The notes beneath the pieces are model-generated. The model was not told the origin of the DNA. It worked only from the letters and a program-made list of their open reading frames with translations, and made no database searches. From DAHUXN01 sp963729815 (lineage in GTDB: Bacteria; Acidobacteriota; Terriglobia; Acidiferrales; UBA7541), in the NCBI GenBank assembly GCA_963729815.1, contig CAVSPU010000003.1:186001-250000 (forward strand): DNA of 64,000 nt, written 5' to 3'. Positions within the stretch are counted from its first letter, which is position 1, and the number at the start of each line of letters is the position of its first letter. The translations under genes and the position numbers were made by a program. Shown here in pieces: positions 35,720-43,571 of the stretch.

Positions 35720-36079
35720 TCAGCGAACCGAAATGATTTTCTTCAGCGCTTCTTCATCGTAGCCCAACACGAACCGCTTTCCGGCGATTACTATCGGGCG
35801 GCGGATCAGATTCGGTTCCGCGGCCATCATTTTCAGCGCTTCAGCCCGCGACGGCGGGTGCTCCTTCATTTTCTTCGCCCGATAGAGTTCGTTGCGCGAG
35901 TTCAGAAACAACCGGTAATCCCGATCGCCGATCAACGCGTCTAATTCTGCGGCGCTCAACCTCTCCTTGCCGAGATCGCGCAATTCCAGCTCGGCGCCTT
36001 GTGCGAGCAAGAGACCTCTTGCCTTCCGGCAAGACGTTCAAGTCGGCTTCTGCAGAAACTTGATTTTCGCTTTTGGCAT
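35720..36079 (-). CDS. arsC: ArsC/Spx-family protein, probable selenoprotein
   Basis: A 119-codon gene with an in-frame TGA at codon 14 (36040-36038). Read through, the start is MPKAKIKFLQKPT-U-TSCRKARG; the family has KPTCTTCRKA here, so TGA replaces the catalytic N-terminal Cys and leaves a U-x-x-C pair (U14, C17), the only Cys in the protein. The rest is a standard ArsC/YffB domain (ELRDLGKERLSAAEL, FLNSRNELYR, EPNLIRRPIVI, LGYDEE), with normal length and end. The ATG has an AGGAT site. A hairpin with loop GGTC begins 15 nt past the TGA. If decoded, it would be a glutaredoxin- or thioredoxin-dependent reductase. Downstream partner of a rhodanese (13-base gap). Alternative: a nonsense mutation or base error. 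Confidence 0.8.
36007..36040 (-). promoter_or_regulatory. Candidate bacterial SECIS element (arsC)
   Basis: UGA at 36040-36038. The stem GCAAGA (36022-36017) pairs with TCTTGC (36012-36007), with apical loop GGTC at 36016-36013. There are 21 nt between UGA and the loop, within the usual bacterial range of about 16-37. The top, AGGTCT, is the same hexamer as at the tip of the E. coli fdhF SECIS. A competing hairpin (TCTTGCC/GGCAAGA) lies closer to the UGA. Confidence 0.7.
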
Positions 36080-36092
36080 TTATCCTGGCCTT

Positions 36093-36431
36093 TCAGTAAC
36101 GCGGCACGTTCGGATCGATTTCACGTGACCACCGATCGATTCCGCCCGCCATGGAACGCGCGCTCGAGATTCCTTGCGCCCGCAGCCACGCGGCCGCGTC
36201 GAGGCTACGGCGACCGCTGTGGCAGAACACGATCACGTTTTCGGCGTTTTCGAAGACAGGCAGATTCGCCGCGATCTGCCCCAGCGGCATGAGTTGCGAA
36301 CCGTCGATGCTGCAAAGCTGATGCTCCCACGGCTCGCGAACGTCCACGAATAACAATTTGTCGCCGCGATCCAGCGACTGCTTCACTTCGTTGGGCGCGA
36401 CTTCAATGTTTGCGAACAGGTCATCCGTCAT
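36093..36431 (-). CDS. Single-domain rhodanese
   Basis: A 112-residue rhodanese (sulfurtransferase) domain: LLFVDVREPWEHQLCSIDGS, active-site loop VFCHSGRRS with the persulfide-carrying Cys, and the ending MAGGIDRWS. It moves sulfane sulfur between donors and acceptors. The ATG has an AAGGGATAACC site. It is 13 bases upstream of the ArsC-family gene on the same strand, so the two are probably cotranscribed as a thiol/selenol redox pair. Confidence 0.92.
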   Translation of the reverse strand: MTDDLFANIEVAPNEVKQSLDRGDKLLFVDVREPWEHQLCSIDGSQLMPLGQIAANLPVFENAENVIVFCHSGRRSLDAAAWLRAQGISSARSMAGGIDRWSREIDPNVPRY

Positions 36432-36466
36432 GGTTATCCCTTGTCCTTATAATTCCAGGTGTAACT

Positions 36467-37402
36467 TCAACTATGAAAATCAGCCGGCGCGGAGTGCGCG
36501 TGCCCTCGCGGCGCGAGCGATGCAACACGCTGCGCGCCGAGTTTCTCAAGATACGCCAGGCGATCCGGCACGCTCAGGATCCACTTCTCAAGCCAGCGCT
36601 CGAATCCTGCCAATTCGCGCGTTTCATCGTGATACTCGGCGAAAAACTTGTGGTCGCGCCCGTAGTACCCTTGCACTGGGGAAGGATGCGCGGCGCCCGG
36701 CTCGTGCACGACCGCTGAGACCAGAAATCCGGGCACTAGCGTGCGGTTCGGGTCGGACGCAATCACTTCAGGCGGCACAATTTCCTCCGCGACCACGATG
36801 ACGCTTCGCGCCGCGCGCGCGCCATCCACCGTCACGCCGAGGCTGCCCCAGATGTGCGAATTCCCCTGCGCGTCCGCCCGCTGCACTTGAATAATCGCAA
36901 CATCGGGACGAAGCGCTCGCACCGCAATGAGCTTTTCCTCGCTGACGGGCGAAGCGAATTCGCGCAAGTTGCCGTTCTTTTTCAACAGATCGCTGCCCAG
37001 CGTCGAGTAGGTCGGCATGAACGGCACGCCCAGCGCGCCCGCATGAAGCGCCAGCGCCAGAGTGAAGTTCGAGTAATCAACCACGTCAATTCGCCTGGGA
37101 ATCGATCTCTCGACCGCGCGCCGGAAACAATAGCCGGTCCCCTCGGAGACATTACCGACCCATGCTGCCATCACTCGCTCGACGCATCCGGCGCCAATCA
37201 ATTGGTCGAACAGGATGTCGGAAATCGGGCCCGCGAGGGTCAAGTCGCGGCGGCCCTGGCGAATCAGTTCATGTCCCGCCGAGAAAGGAATCATCGGCTC
37301 GAGCTGCGCGCCCATCAGCACGAGTGCGCCCGAGGGAACATGCCGAGCAATCGCTTCACGCATGGTCGTGATTTTCGAATCCGCTGCCATATGGTTTTTC
37401 AA
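36467..37402 (-). CDS. Class I CoA-transferase, subunit A (GctA/IpdA-like)
   Basis: A 311-residue alpha subunit of a heterodimeric class I CoA-transferase, closest in appearance to glutaconate CoA-transferase A. Conserved features: LTLAGPISDILFDQLIGAG, WVGNVSEGTGYCFRRAVE, and FMPTYSTLGSDLLK. With subunit B it moves CoA between acyl groups; the IpdAB relatives instead hydrolyse a ring in steroid breakdown. The TTG at 37402 overlaps the stop of the upstream hydratase (TTGA); an ATG at 37390 (MAADSK) is equally possible. It is separated from subunit B by the hydratase gene. Confidence 0.88.
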   Translation of the reverse strand: MKNHMAADSKITTMREAIARHVPSGALVLMGAQLEPMIPFSAGHELIRQGRRDLTLAGPISDILFDQLIGAGCVERVMAAWVGNVSEGTGYCFRRAVERSIPRRIDVVDYSNFTLALALHAGALGVPFMPTYSTLGSDLLKKNGNLREFASPVSEEKLIAVRALRPDVAIIQVQRADAQGNSHIWGSLGVTVDGARAARSVIVVAEEIVPPEVIASDPNRTLVPGFLVSAVVHEPGAAHPSPVQGYYGRDHKFFAEYHDETRELAGFERWLEKWILSVPDRLAYLEKLGAQRVASLAPRGHAHSAPADFHS

Positions 37403-38166
37403 TGCCCGCGCCAGGCTGGATCGCGCTTTTCGAGAAACGCGCGAATGCCTTCCCGCGCGTCGTCGGTTTTCATCAATTCCCCCAGATAAAAATCCTCGAC
37501 GGCTCTTAGGCTGCGGTCAAAATCGAATCCTGTCGTGCTCCATAATGTGCGCCGCGCCATGCCGAGAACTCGCGGGCTCAGCGCGCGCAGATCATTCAAA
37601 AGCGCTCCAACTGCGGCATCCAACGCGCCATCCGGCACCACGCGCGAGATCAATCCAAACTGCTGCGCTTCGCGGGCCGAAACCGTACGGCCGCTCAAAA
37701 TCAAGTCCATCGCGATGCGCATCCCGGCGAGCTGCGGGAACGTGACCATCGCGACTGGCGGAAAACATCCCAGCTTGATCTCCGGCTGGCCGAACTTCGC
37801 CGATTCCTCGGCAATCGAAAAATCGCAAAAAGTCGCCAGTTCGAAACCGCCGCCGAGGCAATGGCCGTGCACCGCAGCAATGGTCACGACCGGACTGCTC
37901 CAGAGCTTGCGAAAGATCCCATGGAATGCCTGCAGCATTTCCGCGACCCGCTCCGGCTTGTGATCGCTGGCGTCCGCGCCCGCCGAGAATGCTTTGACGC
38001 CTGAGCCTTCAAAAATCAGAAAATCAATCTGCGGTGCAAGCTCATCAATTGCCGCGGTGATTTCATGCATCATCGCGATATTCATCACGTTGAGCGGCGG
38101 GCGATTCAGCAGGATCTGAGCAAGGCGGCCTTCTCTTTGCACGCGAATGTTTTTGTGGGTAATCAT
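37399..38166 (-). CDS. Enoyl-CoA hydratase family protein (dienoyl-CoA hydratase-like)
   Basis: A 255-residue crotonase-fold enzyme. Oxyanion-hole motifs: FSAGADASDH near residue 60 and HGHCLGGGFELA near residue 105. The stretch ADASDHKPERV..MLQAFHGIFR recalls cyclohexa-1,5-diene-1-carbonyl-CoA hydratase (Dch) of anaerobic benzoate degradation, but ordinary enoyl-CoA hydratases and the steroid enzyme EchA20 cannot be excluded. The ATG at 38166 (MITHKNIRV) is two bases after the stop of subunit B; its own stop overlaps the start of subunit A. The nested order B-hydratase-A indicates one pathway. Confidence 0.88.
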   Translation of the reverse strand: MITHKNIRVQREGRLAQILLNRPPLNVMNIAMMHEITAAIDELAPQIDFLIFEGSGVKAFSAGADASDHKPERVAEMLQAFHGIFRKLWSSPVVTIAAVHGHCLGGGFELATFCDFSIAEESAKFGQPEIKLGCFPPVAMVTFPQLAGMRIAMDLILSGRTVSAREAQQFGLISRVVPDGALDAAVGALLNDLRALSPRVLGMARRTLWSTTGFDFDRSLRAVEDFYLGELMKTDDAREGIRAFLEKRDPAWRGH

Positions 38167-38167
38167 G

Positions 38168-38956
38168 CTAGCGGGTCCAGAACCCCTGTGGATCGAGTGC
38201 ACGCATGGCGCGAAGCTCTCCGGCAGAAGGCCCGGCCGTTTCTTTCAGATGATCGGCGACGCGCAGCGTCCATGAGGTGTTCGCTAGCACTTCCTCGACC
38301 GGCACGCCCGGGTGAATCGAAGCAAGGTACGCTTCGCCATCGGGACCAAAACGAAGCACCCCGCGCGTGGTGATGATCGCCGACGGGCCCGACTGCTGCG
38401 GCAAGCCCTGTTCGCGCCTCCAGCGGTCGCCCGAGCCATGGCCCGGCGAAGTCACGTGGCCCACTCGCTCCACGAGCCGGTGCCGCTCGTGCGCAAGCAG
38501 CACAACCGTGCGTTGCGCAAGGCACGCGATATCGCATGCACCGCCGGAGCCCGGCAGGCGCACGGCTTCACTCGCGCGATGCCCCCACGTCGAATTCAGA
38601 TTGCCGAACTGATCGACTTCCGCCGCTCCGAGGAAACCCACGTTGACCCGTCCCTGCTGCAAAAACGACATCACGTCGATCATTTGTCCGCAGAAGGTTG
38701 CACCCTGGATATTCGGCGGATCGCCCATCGTATACAACATCTCCGGCGATGGTGTCTCGCGAATTACGCCGTTCTCGTAGAGGCCCACCGCACGTGGCGC
38801 GTGCGTGCGCTTTGCAACCAAGAACGAAAGCAGGGGAAGCCGCATCCCGACAAATACCAACTCTTTGTCAGCGATTTCCCTCGCGGCAGCCGCAACCATC
38901 AATTCACCGGCCCTGTAACCTCGCGCGGCAATCTCGTTTTGTCCCGTGGGCGGCAA
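38168..38956 (-). CDS. Class I CoA-transferase, subunit B (GctB-like)
   Basis: A 262-residue beta subunit of the class I CoA-transferase. It has the conserved start YRAGELMVAAAAREIADKEL, and VGLYENGVIRE near residue 58. The Glu in YENG lies where class I enzymes carry the glutamate that forms the CoA thioester, so transferase chemistry is likely to be intact. GFLGAAEVDQFGNLNSTW is typical of the subunit. The start is uncertain: the TTG at 38956 is the longest; an ATG at 38899 would remove part of the conserved start. It pairs with the gene at 36467. Confidence 0.87.
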   Translation of the reverse strand: MPPTGQNEIAARGYRAGELMVAAAAREIADKELVFVGMRLPLLSFLVAKRTHAPRAVGLYENGVIRETPSPEMLYTMGDPPNIQGATFCGQMIDVMSFLQQGRVNVGFLGAAEVDQFGNLNSTWGHRASEAVRLPGSGGACDIACLAQRTVVLLAHERHRLVERVGHVTSPGHGSGDRWRREQGLPQQSGPSAIITTRGVLRFGPDGEAYLASIHPGVPVEEVLANTSWTLRVADHLKETAGPSAGELRAMRALDPQGFWTR

Positions 38957-39028
38957 TGCTATGCCATTAATCCCTTCGGCGAGGTCACTTCGCCTCGGTA
39001 CACTGGGTTCGCCATCGTCATTCCCGGC

Positions 39029-39538
39029 TCAGGTCCCAATTCGATTCAGTACTCTGGCGAGTTGCTTGAAATAGCGCATCTTTACGCCACGGCCCTTCGC
39101 GTTCTTCGCGCTGGTGGAAGGCAAAACGAAAACAGCAGCTCCATATAGCTTTTCCTTTTGCAGCCCCAGCACACACCGCCGGCCGGCGAATTTTTCGTAG
39201 ACCAGTTTGCCGTTGAACGCCACCAACTGCGGCCGGAATTCCTCGAGCTTCTTTGCCAGTAATACGCGGCCCTCGGCGAACTCCTCGCGCCCGATATCTT
39301 CAATCCCCTTCGACGGCTGCTTGACAAGGTCGGTAAGCCCGATTCCGAATTCCACCACGCGCCGGTCGTCATTGTACGTAAGCGGCTCAGGAATCACGCC
39401 TGAGTCGTACAGCAACGGCCAGAACTCATTCCCACGGCCCGCGTAATAGTGACCCACGCGCGCCGAGCGTTCTCCCGGATTGCATCCCACAATCACCAGC
39501 CTCATTCCCCGGCGAAGGTGATCAGGCAGCGTTCGCAT
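39029..39538 (-). CDS. mug: Mismatch-specific uracil/thymine DNA glycosylase (Mug)
   Basis: A 169-residue Mug/TDG-type DNA glycosylase, which removes U or T (and ethenocytosine) from mispairs with G. Active-site motif VGCNPGERSARVGHYYAGRGN near the start, with Asn of the GxNPG motif; PSKGIEDIGREEF; and the C-terminal loop VLPSTSAKNA that interrogates the complementary strand. The ATG at 39538 (MRTLPDH) is preferred over a TTG four codons upstream. It sits inside the CoA-ester gene run without an obvious functional link. Confidence 0.9.
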   Translation of the reverse strand: MRTLPDHLRRGMRLVIVGCNPGERSARVGHYYAGRGNEFWPLLYDSGVIPEPLTYNDDRRVVEFGIGLTDLVKQPSKGIEDIGREEFAEGRVLLAKKLEEFRPQLVAFNGKLVYEKFAGRRCVLGLQKEKLYGAAVFVLPSTSAKNAKGRGVKMRYFKQLARVLNRIGT

Positions 39539-39622
39539 CGTGTTCAGCAATCTCCGTCGTCAAACGGAACTCCTCGGATTCAGTCAAATTCATTTCACTG
39601 CAGCATTTCCCGCCAGGCCGCT

Positions 39623-40432
39623 TCACTTCCCTTTGAATTTAGGCTGGCGTTTCTCGACATATGCCTCAATGCCTTCCTTCGCGTCTTCGCTTGTAAAGAG
39701 CAACTGCTGCAGTTCGCGTTCGAGGCTCAGCGCTTCGCCAAATCCAACTTCAGCACCCGTCACGACAGCACGCTTGATCCGGCCCACGGCGCGCGAAGCC
39801 TTATTCGGAGGGCAAAATTGCCGAGCGTACGACATCACATCGTCCCAGAACGTTTCGCGTTCGTAGACATAATGGACCAGCCCAATTTCCAGCGCCTCCT
39901 CGAAGCTAAACGTGCGGCCCATCGCCATCATTTCAAACGCGCGCGCCCGGCCGATGATTCTCGCCAGCCGCTGCGTCCCGCCAGTGCCAGGAAGAACTCC
40001 CAGGTTCACTTCCGGCAAGCCAATCTTCCCGCCGTCTTTCTTCGCGATACGAATGTCGCAGGCCAGAGCAATCTCCAACCCGCCTCCAACGGTATGGCCA
40101 TTGAGCGCCGCAATCACGATCTTCGGCGTCTGTTCCAGCCGGCACAACGTTTCATTGGCATGCAAGCAGAAATAGTATTTGAATTGCGGGTCAGCCTTCG
40201 CCAGCATTGGAATGCTCGCGCCAGCCGAGAAAAACTTTTCTCCCGCTCCCCGCAGCACCAGGGCATGAACGTTTTCGTCCATGCGCGCTCGCAAAATAAT
40301 CTCGTCGAGCTGACGCATCATTTCGTAGGTGTACGTGTTCGCGGGCGCGTCGTCCAGCTCGACGATGGCGATGCCGTCGTCGACGCGATACTTTACAAGT
40401 TGCTTCCCATCCGCTCCCTGCTCAGGCGCCAT
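39623..40432 (-). CDS. Enoyl-CoA hydratase/isomerase
   Basis: A 269-residue crotonase-family protein. Oxyanion-hole motifs FFSAGASIPMLA near 68 and ALNGHTVGGGLEIALACD near 108. A catalytic Glu candidate lies in LPEVNLGVLPGTGGTQRLAR, the signature of true hydratases. It begins MAPEQGADGKQLVKYRVDD and ends in a typical crotonase trimerisation tail. It is the most upstream gene of the minus-strand CoA cluster and is divergent from the ECF sigma gene across 234 bases that must hold both promoters. Confidence 0.92.
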   Translation of the reverse strand: MAPEQGADGKQLVKYRVDDGIAIVELDDAPANTYTYEMMRQLDEIILRARMDENVHALVLRGAGEKFFSAGASIPMLAKADPQFKYYFCLHANETLCRLEQTPKIVIAALNGHTVGGGLEIALACDIRIAKKDGGKIGLPEVNLGVLPGTGGTQRLARIIGRARAFEMMAMGRTFSFEEALEIGLVHYVYERETFWDDVMSYARQFCPPNKASRAVGRIKRAVVTGAEVGFGEALSLERELQQLLFTSEDAKEGIEAYVEKRQPKFKGK

Positions 40433-40666
40433 TCAGGACTGTTCCTCTCTAAAATATAGGTCTCGGCGACTTTATCTACCAGCGAAAGGAACGTCAAGCG
40501 GCCTGGCACGAGGCTCAATCGACTGGGAATTGTGCGGCGGCGGCACCAAATGCTGCATCCTGCGCTCCTCTAAAGCGTCAAATAAGAGTAACTCCGGAGG
40601 ATAGCACAGCGCAGGTTTGTGCTAGGCTCTAGCGGATCCTCCAATATGCCGTCCCACGGAAAAGAT

Positions 40667-41293
40667 ATGGAGCCTGCGAAGGCAAGAGCCATCGGTTCTC
40701 ACACATATACTATCGATAACGAGTCTGTTTTTGTCGCCGCGGCGAGAGGCGGCGACATCAGCGCGTTCGAATCCCTGGTCACGCGCTATGAACGCAAGAT
40801 TTTTCGTCTCGCGCAGCACATCACACAAAACACAGAAGATGCGCAGGATGTTACCCAGGAGGCGTTCCTCAAGGCCTTCGAGCATCTGGGGGAATTTCAG
40901 GGCAATTCGCGTTTCTACACCTGGCTGGTGCGCATTGCCGTGAACCAGGCGCTCATGAAGTTGCGCAAACGGCACAATAAGGATGTTTCGCTCGACGAGG
41001 AAATCAAAACCGAAGACAGCTTCATGCCTCGCGAGATTGAGGACTGGGGCCCGTCGCCGGAAGAGCGCTATACGCAGCGGGAGCTTGGCGAGATCCTCAC
41101 GCGCGTCATCGGCGAACTTGATCCGCCCTTTCGAACCGTTTTCCAGTTGCGCGACATCGACGAGCTCTCGACTGAAGAGACAGCAGAAATCCTGGGAATT
41201 TCCGTACCCGCGGTCAAATCGCGCTTGCTCAGGTCTCGCCTGAAACTGCGTGAAAAATTGAATCGTTATTTTCGACGAGGTATGGCCCAATGA
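40667..41293 (+). CDS. ECF-type RNA polymerase sigma factor
   Basis: A 208-residue sigma-70 family ECF factor. Region 2 (FESLVTRYERKIFRLAQHIT..DAQDVTQEAFLKAFEHL) binds the -10 and core, and region 4 (LDPPFRTVFQLRDIDELSTEETAEILGISVPAVKSRLLRSRL) is the -35 helix-turn-helix. The ATG at 40667 has GGAAAAG upstream; an ATG seven codons earlier has no ribosome binding site. Its stop overlaps the anti-sigma start as ATGA, so the pair is coupled, the usual arrangement for a membrane- or redox-controlled regulon. Confidence 0.95.
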   Translation: MEPAKARAIGSHTYTIDNESVFVAAARGGDISAFESLVTRYERKIFRLAQHITQNTEDAQDVTQEAFLKAFEHLGEFQGNSRFYTWLVRIAVNQALMKLRKRHNKDVSLDEEIKTEDSFMPREIEDWGPSPEERYTQRELGEILTRVIGELDPPFRTVFQLRDIDELSTEETAEILGISVPAVKSRLLRSRLKLREKLNRYFRRGMAQ

Positions 41294-41529
41294 ACTGCAA
41301 AAACGTGGTGCGAGAACTCTCCGATTATCTCGATGACGCGCTCGATTTGAATCTCAAGCAATCGCTCGAAGTGCATCTCGAGCACTGCGAGGACTGCCAC
41401 TTGCTGGTGGACACGACCAAGAAGACCATCCAGATTTTCTGCAATTCGGAGCCGTTGCCGCTTTCAGAAGATGTCCGCACGCGCTTGCACGACGCGCTCT
41501 TGAAGCGCTTGCGCCGTCCGAAGAATTAA
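41290..41529 (+). CDS. Anti-sigma factor with zinc-finger (zf-HC2) domain
   Basis: A 79-residue cytoplasmic protein consisting of the anti-sigma zinc-finger domain. MNCKNVVRELSDYLDDALD begins it, and HLEHCEDCHLL supplies the H-x3-C-x2-C zinc site. No transmembrane segment follows, so it is a soluble ZAS-type anti-sigma factor which may sense thiol oxidation. The ATGA overlap with the sigma gene gives tight coupling. Its 3' end overlaps the convergent OCD gene by 4 bases. Confidence 0.9.
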   Translation: MNCKNVVRELSDYLDDALDLNLKQSLEVHLEHCEDCHLLVDTTKKTIQIFCNSEPLPLSEDVRTRLHDALLKRLRRPKN

Positions 41530-42518
41530 GAGGCCGTCCGTTCCCTCGCTCCCTCGTCATGCCAGAGCGCTACCTGTTTCCCCACTCCTCTCTCCAGCGC
41601 CGATTCGTACACTTTCCCAGCGGTAACGATGTCCTCGATCGCAATTCCGCTGGATTTGAACAGGGTGATTTGTTCCCGCGACGTACGCCCGGCCTCAAGT
41701 CCTGAAACTAAACCGGCAAGCTCTCTTACACTTTCCCAGCGGCTCGGCGTCCCTTCAAATGACTGAATCAGGTCTCCCGCTTCCACTTTTGACTGCTCGC
41801 GCGAATCCACAAAAATCACATCGGCGCGCCCGACCGCTGCCACATCAAGTTCGCGCTTCTGCGGAAAATTCGCGCCGATGGCGTTGATGTGAGTTCCCGC
41901 CTGGAGCCAGCGGCCCTCGACAACAGGATTCGAGGCAGTCGTAGAGGTGATCAATATCTCCGCCGCGCGAACGACGGCTTCCGCAGTGGCCGCCGATTCC
42001 ACCGGAACGCCAAGCTTAGCCGTCATCTCACGCGCGAAACGTTCCCGCCGCCCCGGATCGCGCCCAAAGGAATGAACACGCTCGATTTCGCGAACGGCCA
42101 CTACCGCTTCGAGCTGCGTTCGTGCCTGCAGTCCCGTGCCAATGATTCCAATCGTGCGCGCATCCTTGCGCGCGAGAAATTTCGTCGCCACTCCGCTCGC
42201 CGCGCCCGTGCGCATCTGCCCAAGATAATCCGCTTCGATAAGCGCCAGCAGCTCGCCCGTCTTGGCCTGAAAAAGTGGAACAAGAAATCGCAGCCCCTCG
42301 CGCGAACTCGTATAGATCTTCAGGCCTTCATACCCACCGGCGCCGTCGGCGGCAGCCATGTAATGCAGATATGAGAATCCCTCCAAATGCAGACGTTGTC
42401 GCGGATGAACCATTGCCGCGCCGTCCGAGAGACGCCGGAATGCCGCTTCGACCGCTTCGAGGGCCATCGGCATTGTCAGCAGCAATCGAACATCTGCTTC
42501 AGTAAGGAGTAAAGGCAT
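41526..42518 (-). CDS. Ornithine cyclodeaminase / mu-crystallin family protein
   Basis: A 330-residue member of the OCD/mu-crystallin family of NAD(P)-dependent imine-forming or imine-reducing enzymes. YEGLKIYTS near 70 is followed by DYLGQMRTGAASGVATKFLA, the Rossmann motif GIIGTGLQARTQLEA near 125, THINAIGANFPQKRELD and VFVDSREQ. Alanine dehydrogenase-like or ketimine reductase roles are equally possible. The ATG at 42518 has a GAGGAT site seven bases before it. Confidence 0.9.
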   Translation of the reverse strand: MPLLLTEADVRLLLTMPMALEAVEAAFRRLSDGAAMVHPRQRLHLEGFSYLHYMAAADGAGGYEGLKIYTSSREGLRFLVPLFQAKTGELLALIEADYLGQMRTGAASGVATKFLARKDARTIGIIGTGLQARTQLEAVVAVREIERVHSFGRDPGRRERFAREMTAKLGVPVESAATAEAVVRAAEILITSTTASNPVVEGRWLQAGTHINAIGANFPQKRELDVAAVGRADVIFVDSREQSKVEAGDLIQSFEGTPSRWESVRELAGLVSGLEAGRTSREQITLFKSSGIAIEDIVTAGKVYESALERGVGKQVALWHDEGARERTAS

Positions 42519-42560
42519 GATCAATATCCTCTGGGATCGGCGGCCCGGCGAATTCAGGGC

Positions 42561-43571
42561 TCATTCAGCAACATTAATCTTGAACCGGAGGACGCGCGAG
42601 TCTGGCCGGTCGAGGACCAGCAGCTCACCTTTCGGCGTGAAGGCGATATCCGTCGGGGCGGTGTTTTCGCCCCATTCCGGATGCTGCGAAAAATCCACGG
42701 TCAGCTTCTGCTGGCCATCGAGCGTCCAGACACTCAGCAGTCTCTTGTCCAAGTCGGAGGCGGTTACGAAATTCTGAAATACCGCAAGCCCGTACGCCTT
42801 CGGCGCATCGCGCGTGGTTTTCGAATCGCTAAACGGGAAATCCCATGACGCCATGTAATGACCATCCGCGGAGAGCTTATCGATTTTCTGGTTTGCCGCA
42901 TCGGCAACATATAAATTGCCATCCAGGCCGAGCCGTATGCGAAATGGCGCCCATTTTTTCACGGGCATGCCGAACGGCTTGCTCCAAGCTTCCAGCGTCC
43001 GGCCGCGCGGATTCATCAGCGCGATTCGGCCCGTTTCAAAATCGGCCAGGTAAAAATCGCCGCCCGATTCCATCGCGATGCTTGTCGGATCGCTGAAATC
43101 CCGCCGATAGCGAAAAAAAAGTGTGCGGAACACTTCTCCCTCGGGCGAATAGATGTGAATCTGCGCGTGTGAGACATCTACCAGGAAGATCGCCTGCCCC
43201 GAGTCCACCGCGATGTCCCAGTCGTTCTGAATGCCTGTGACGTCGAACACCAGCAACGGATGACCCAGGGAATCGAACTTCTCGACTTGCACCGGTTTTC
43301 CATCGTCCGCAATATAGACATTGCCCACCGCGTCAGTGCTCAGTGTCCTGGGATCCTGGAGCTGCCCTGGCTCATTTCCCGAGGTACCCCACTCCCCGAG
43401 ATATTGAAATGCCGGCGGAGGCGCGCTCTGGGCCGCGGCCTGCGGACGAGAACAGGACACCACCGCACAAACGACGCAAGAGGACAAAACTACCGTGAGA
43501 ATGCCGCTCGATACGTCACGGATCGATCGTGCCCAGCCGCGCGCTTTTTCCTTGATCTTCAAAATCCCCAT
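42561..43571 (-). CDS. NHL-repeat beta-propeller lipoprotein
   Basis: A 336-residue protein with an unusually long basic N-terminus, a hydrophobic stretch and lipobox-like VVSCSRP near residue 40, followed by five to six NHL-type repeats (DAVGNVYIADD, SGQAIFLVDV, SGGDFYLADF, DGNLYVADA, KGELLVLDR). A 6-bladed propeller on the periplasmic side is likely, for protein or ligand binding. It starts one base into the stop of the upstream SH3-like gene (TGATG), indicating coupling in an operon with it and pfkA. Confidence 0.82.
   Translation of the reverse strand: MGILKIKEKARGWARSIRDVSSGILTVVLSSCVVCAVVSCSRPQAAAQSAPPPAFQYLGEWGTSGNEPGQLQDPRTLSTDAVGNVYIADDGKPVQVEKFDSLGHPLLVFDVTGIQNDWDIAVDSGQAIFLVDVSHAQIHIYSPEGEVFRTLFFRYRRDFSDPTSIAMESGGDFYLADFETGRIALMNPRGRTLEAWSKPFGMPVKKWAPFRIRLGLDGNLYVADAANQKIDKLSADGHYMASWDFPFSDSKTTRDAPKAYGLAVFQNFVTASDLDKRLLSVWTLDGQQKLTVDFSQHPEWGENTAPTDIAFTPKGELLVLDRPDSRVLRFKINVAE

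Noticed and set aside
36020..36034. Alternative ArsC hairpin TCTTGCC/GGCAAGA with loop GGAA
   Set aside because: Stable, but only about 10 nt from the UGA, closer than bacterial SECIS loops normally are. The GGTC-loop hairpin fits better, though the two may compete.
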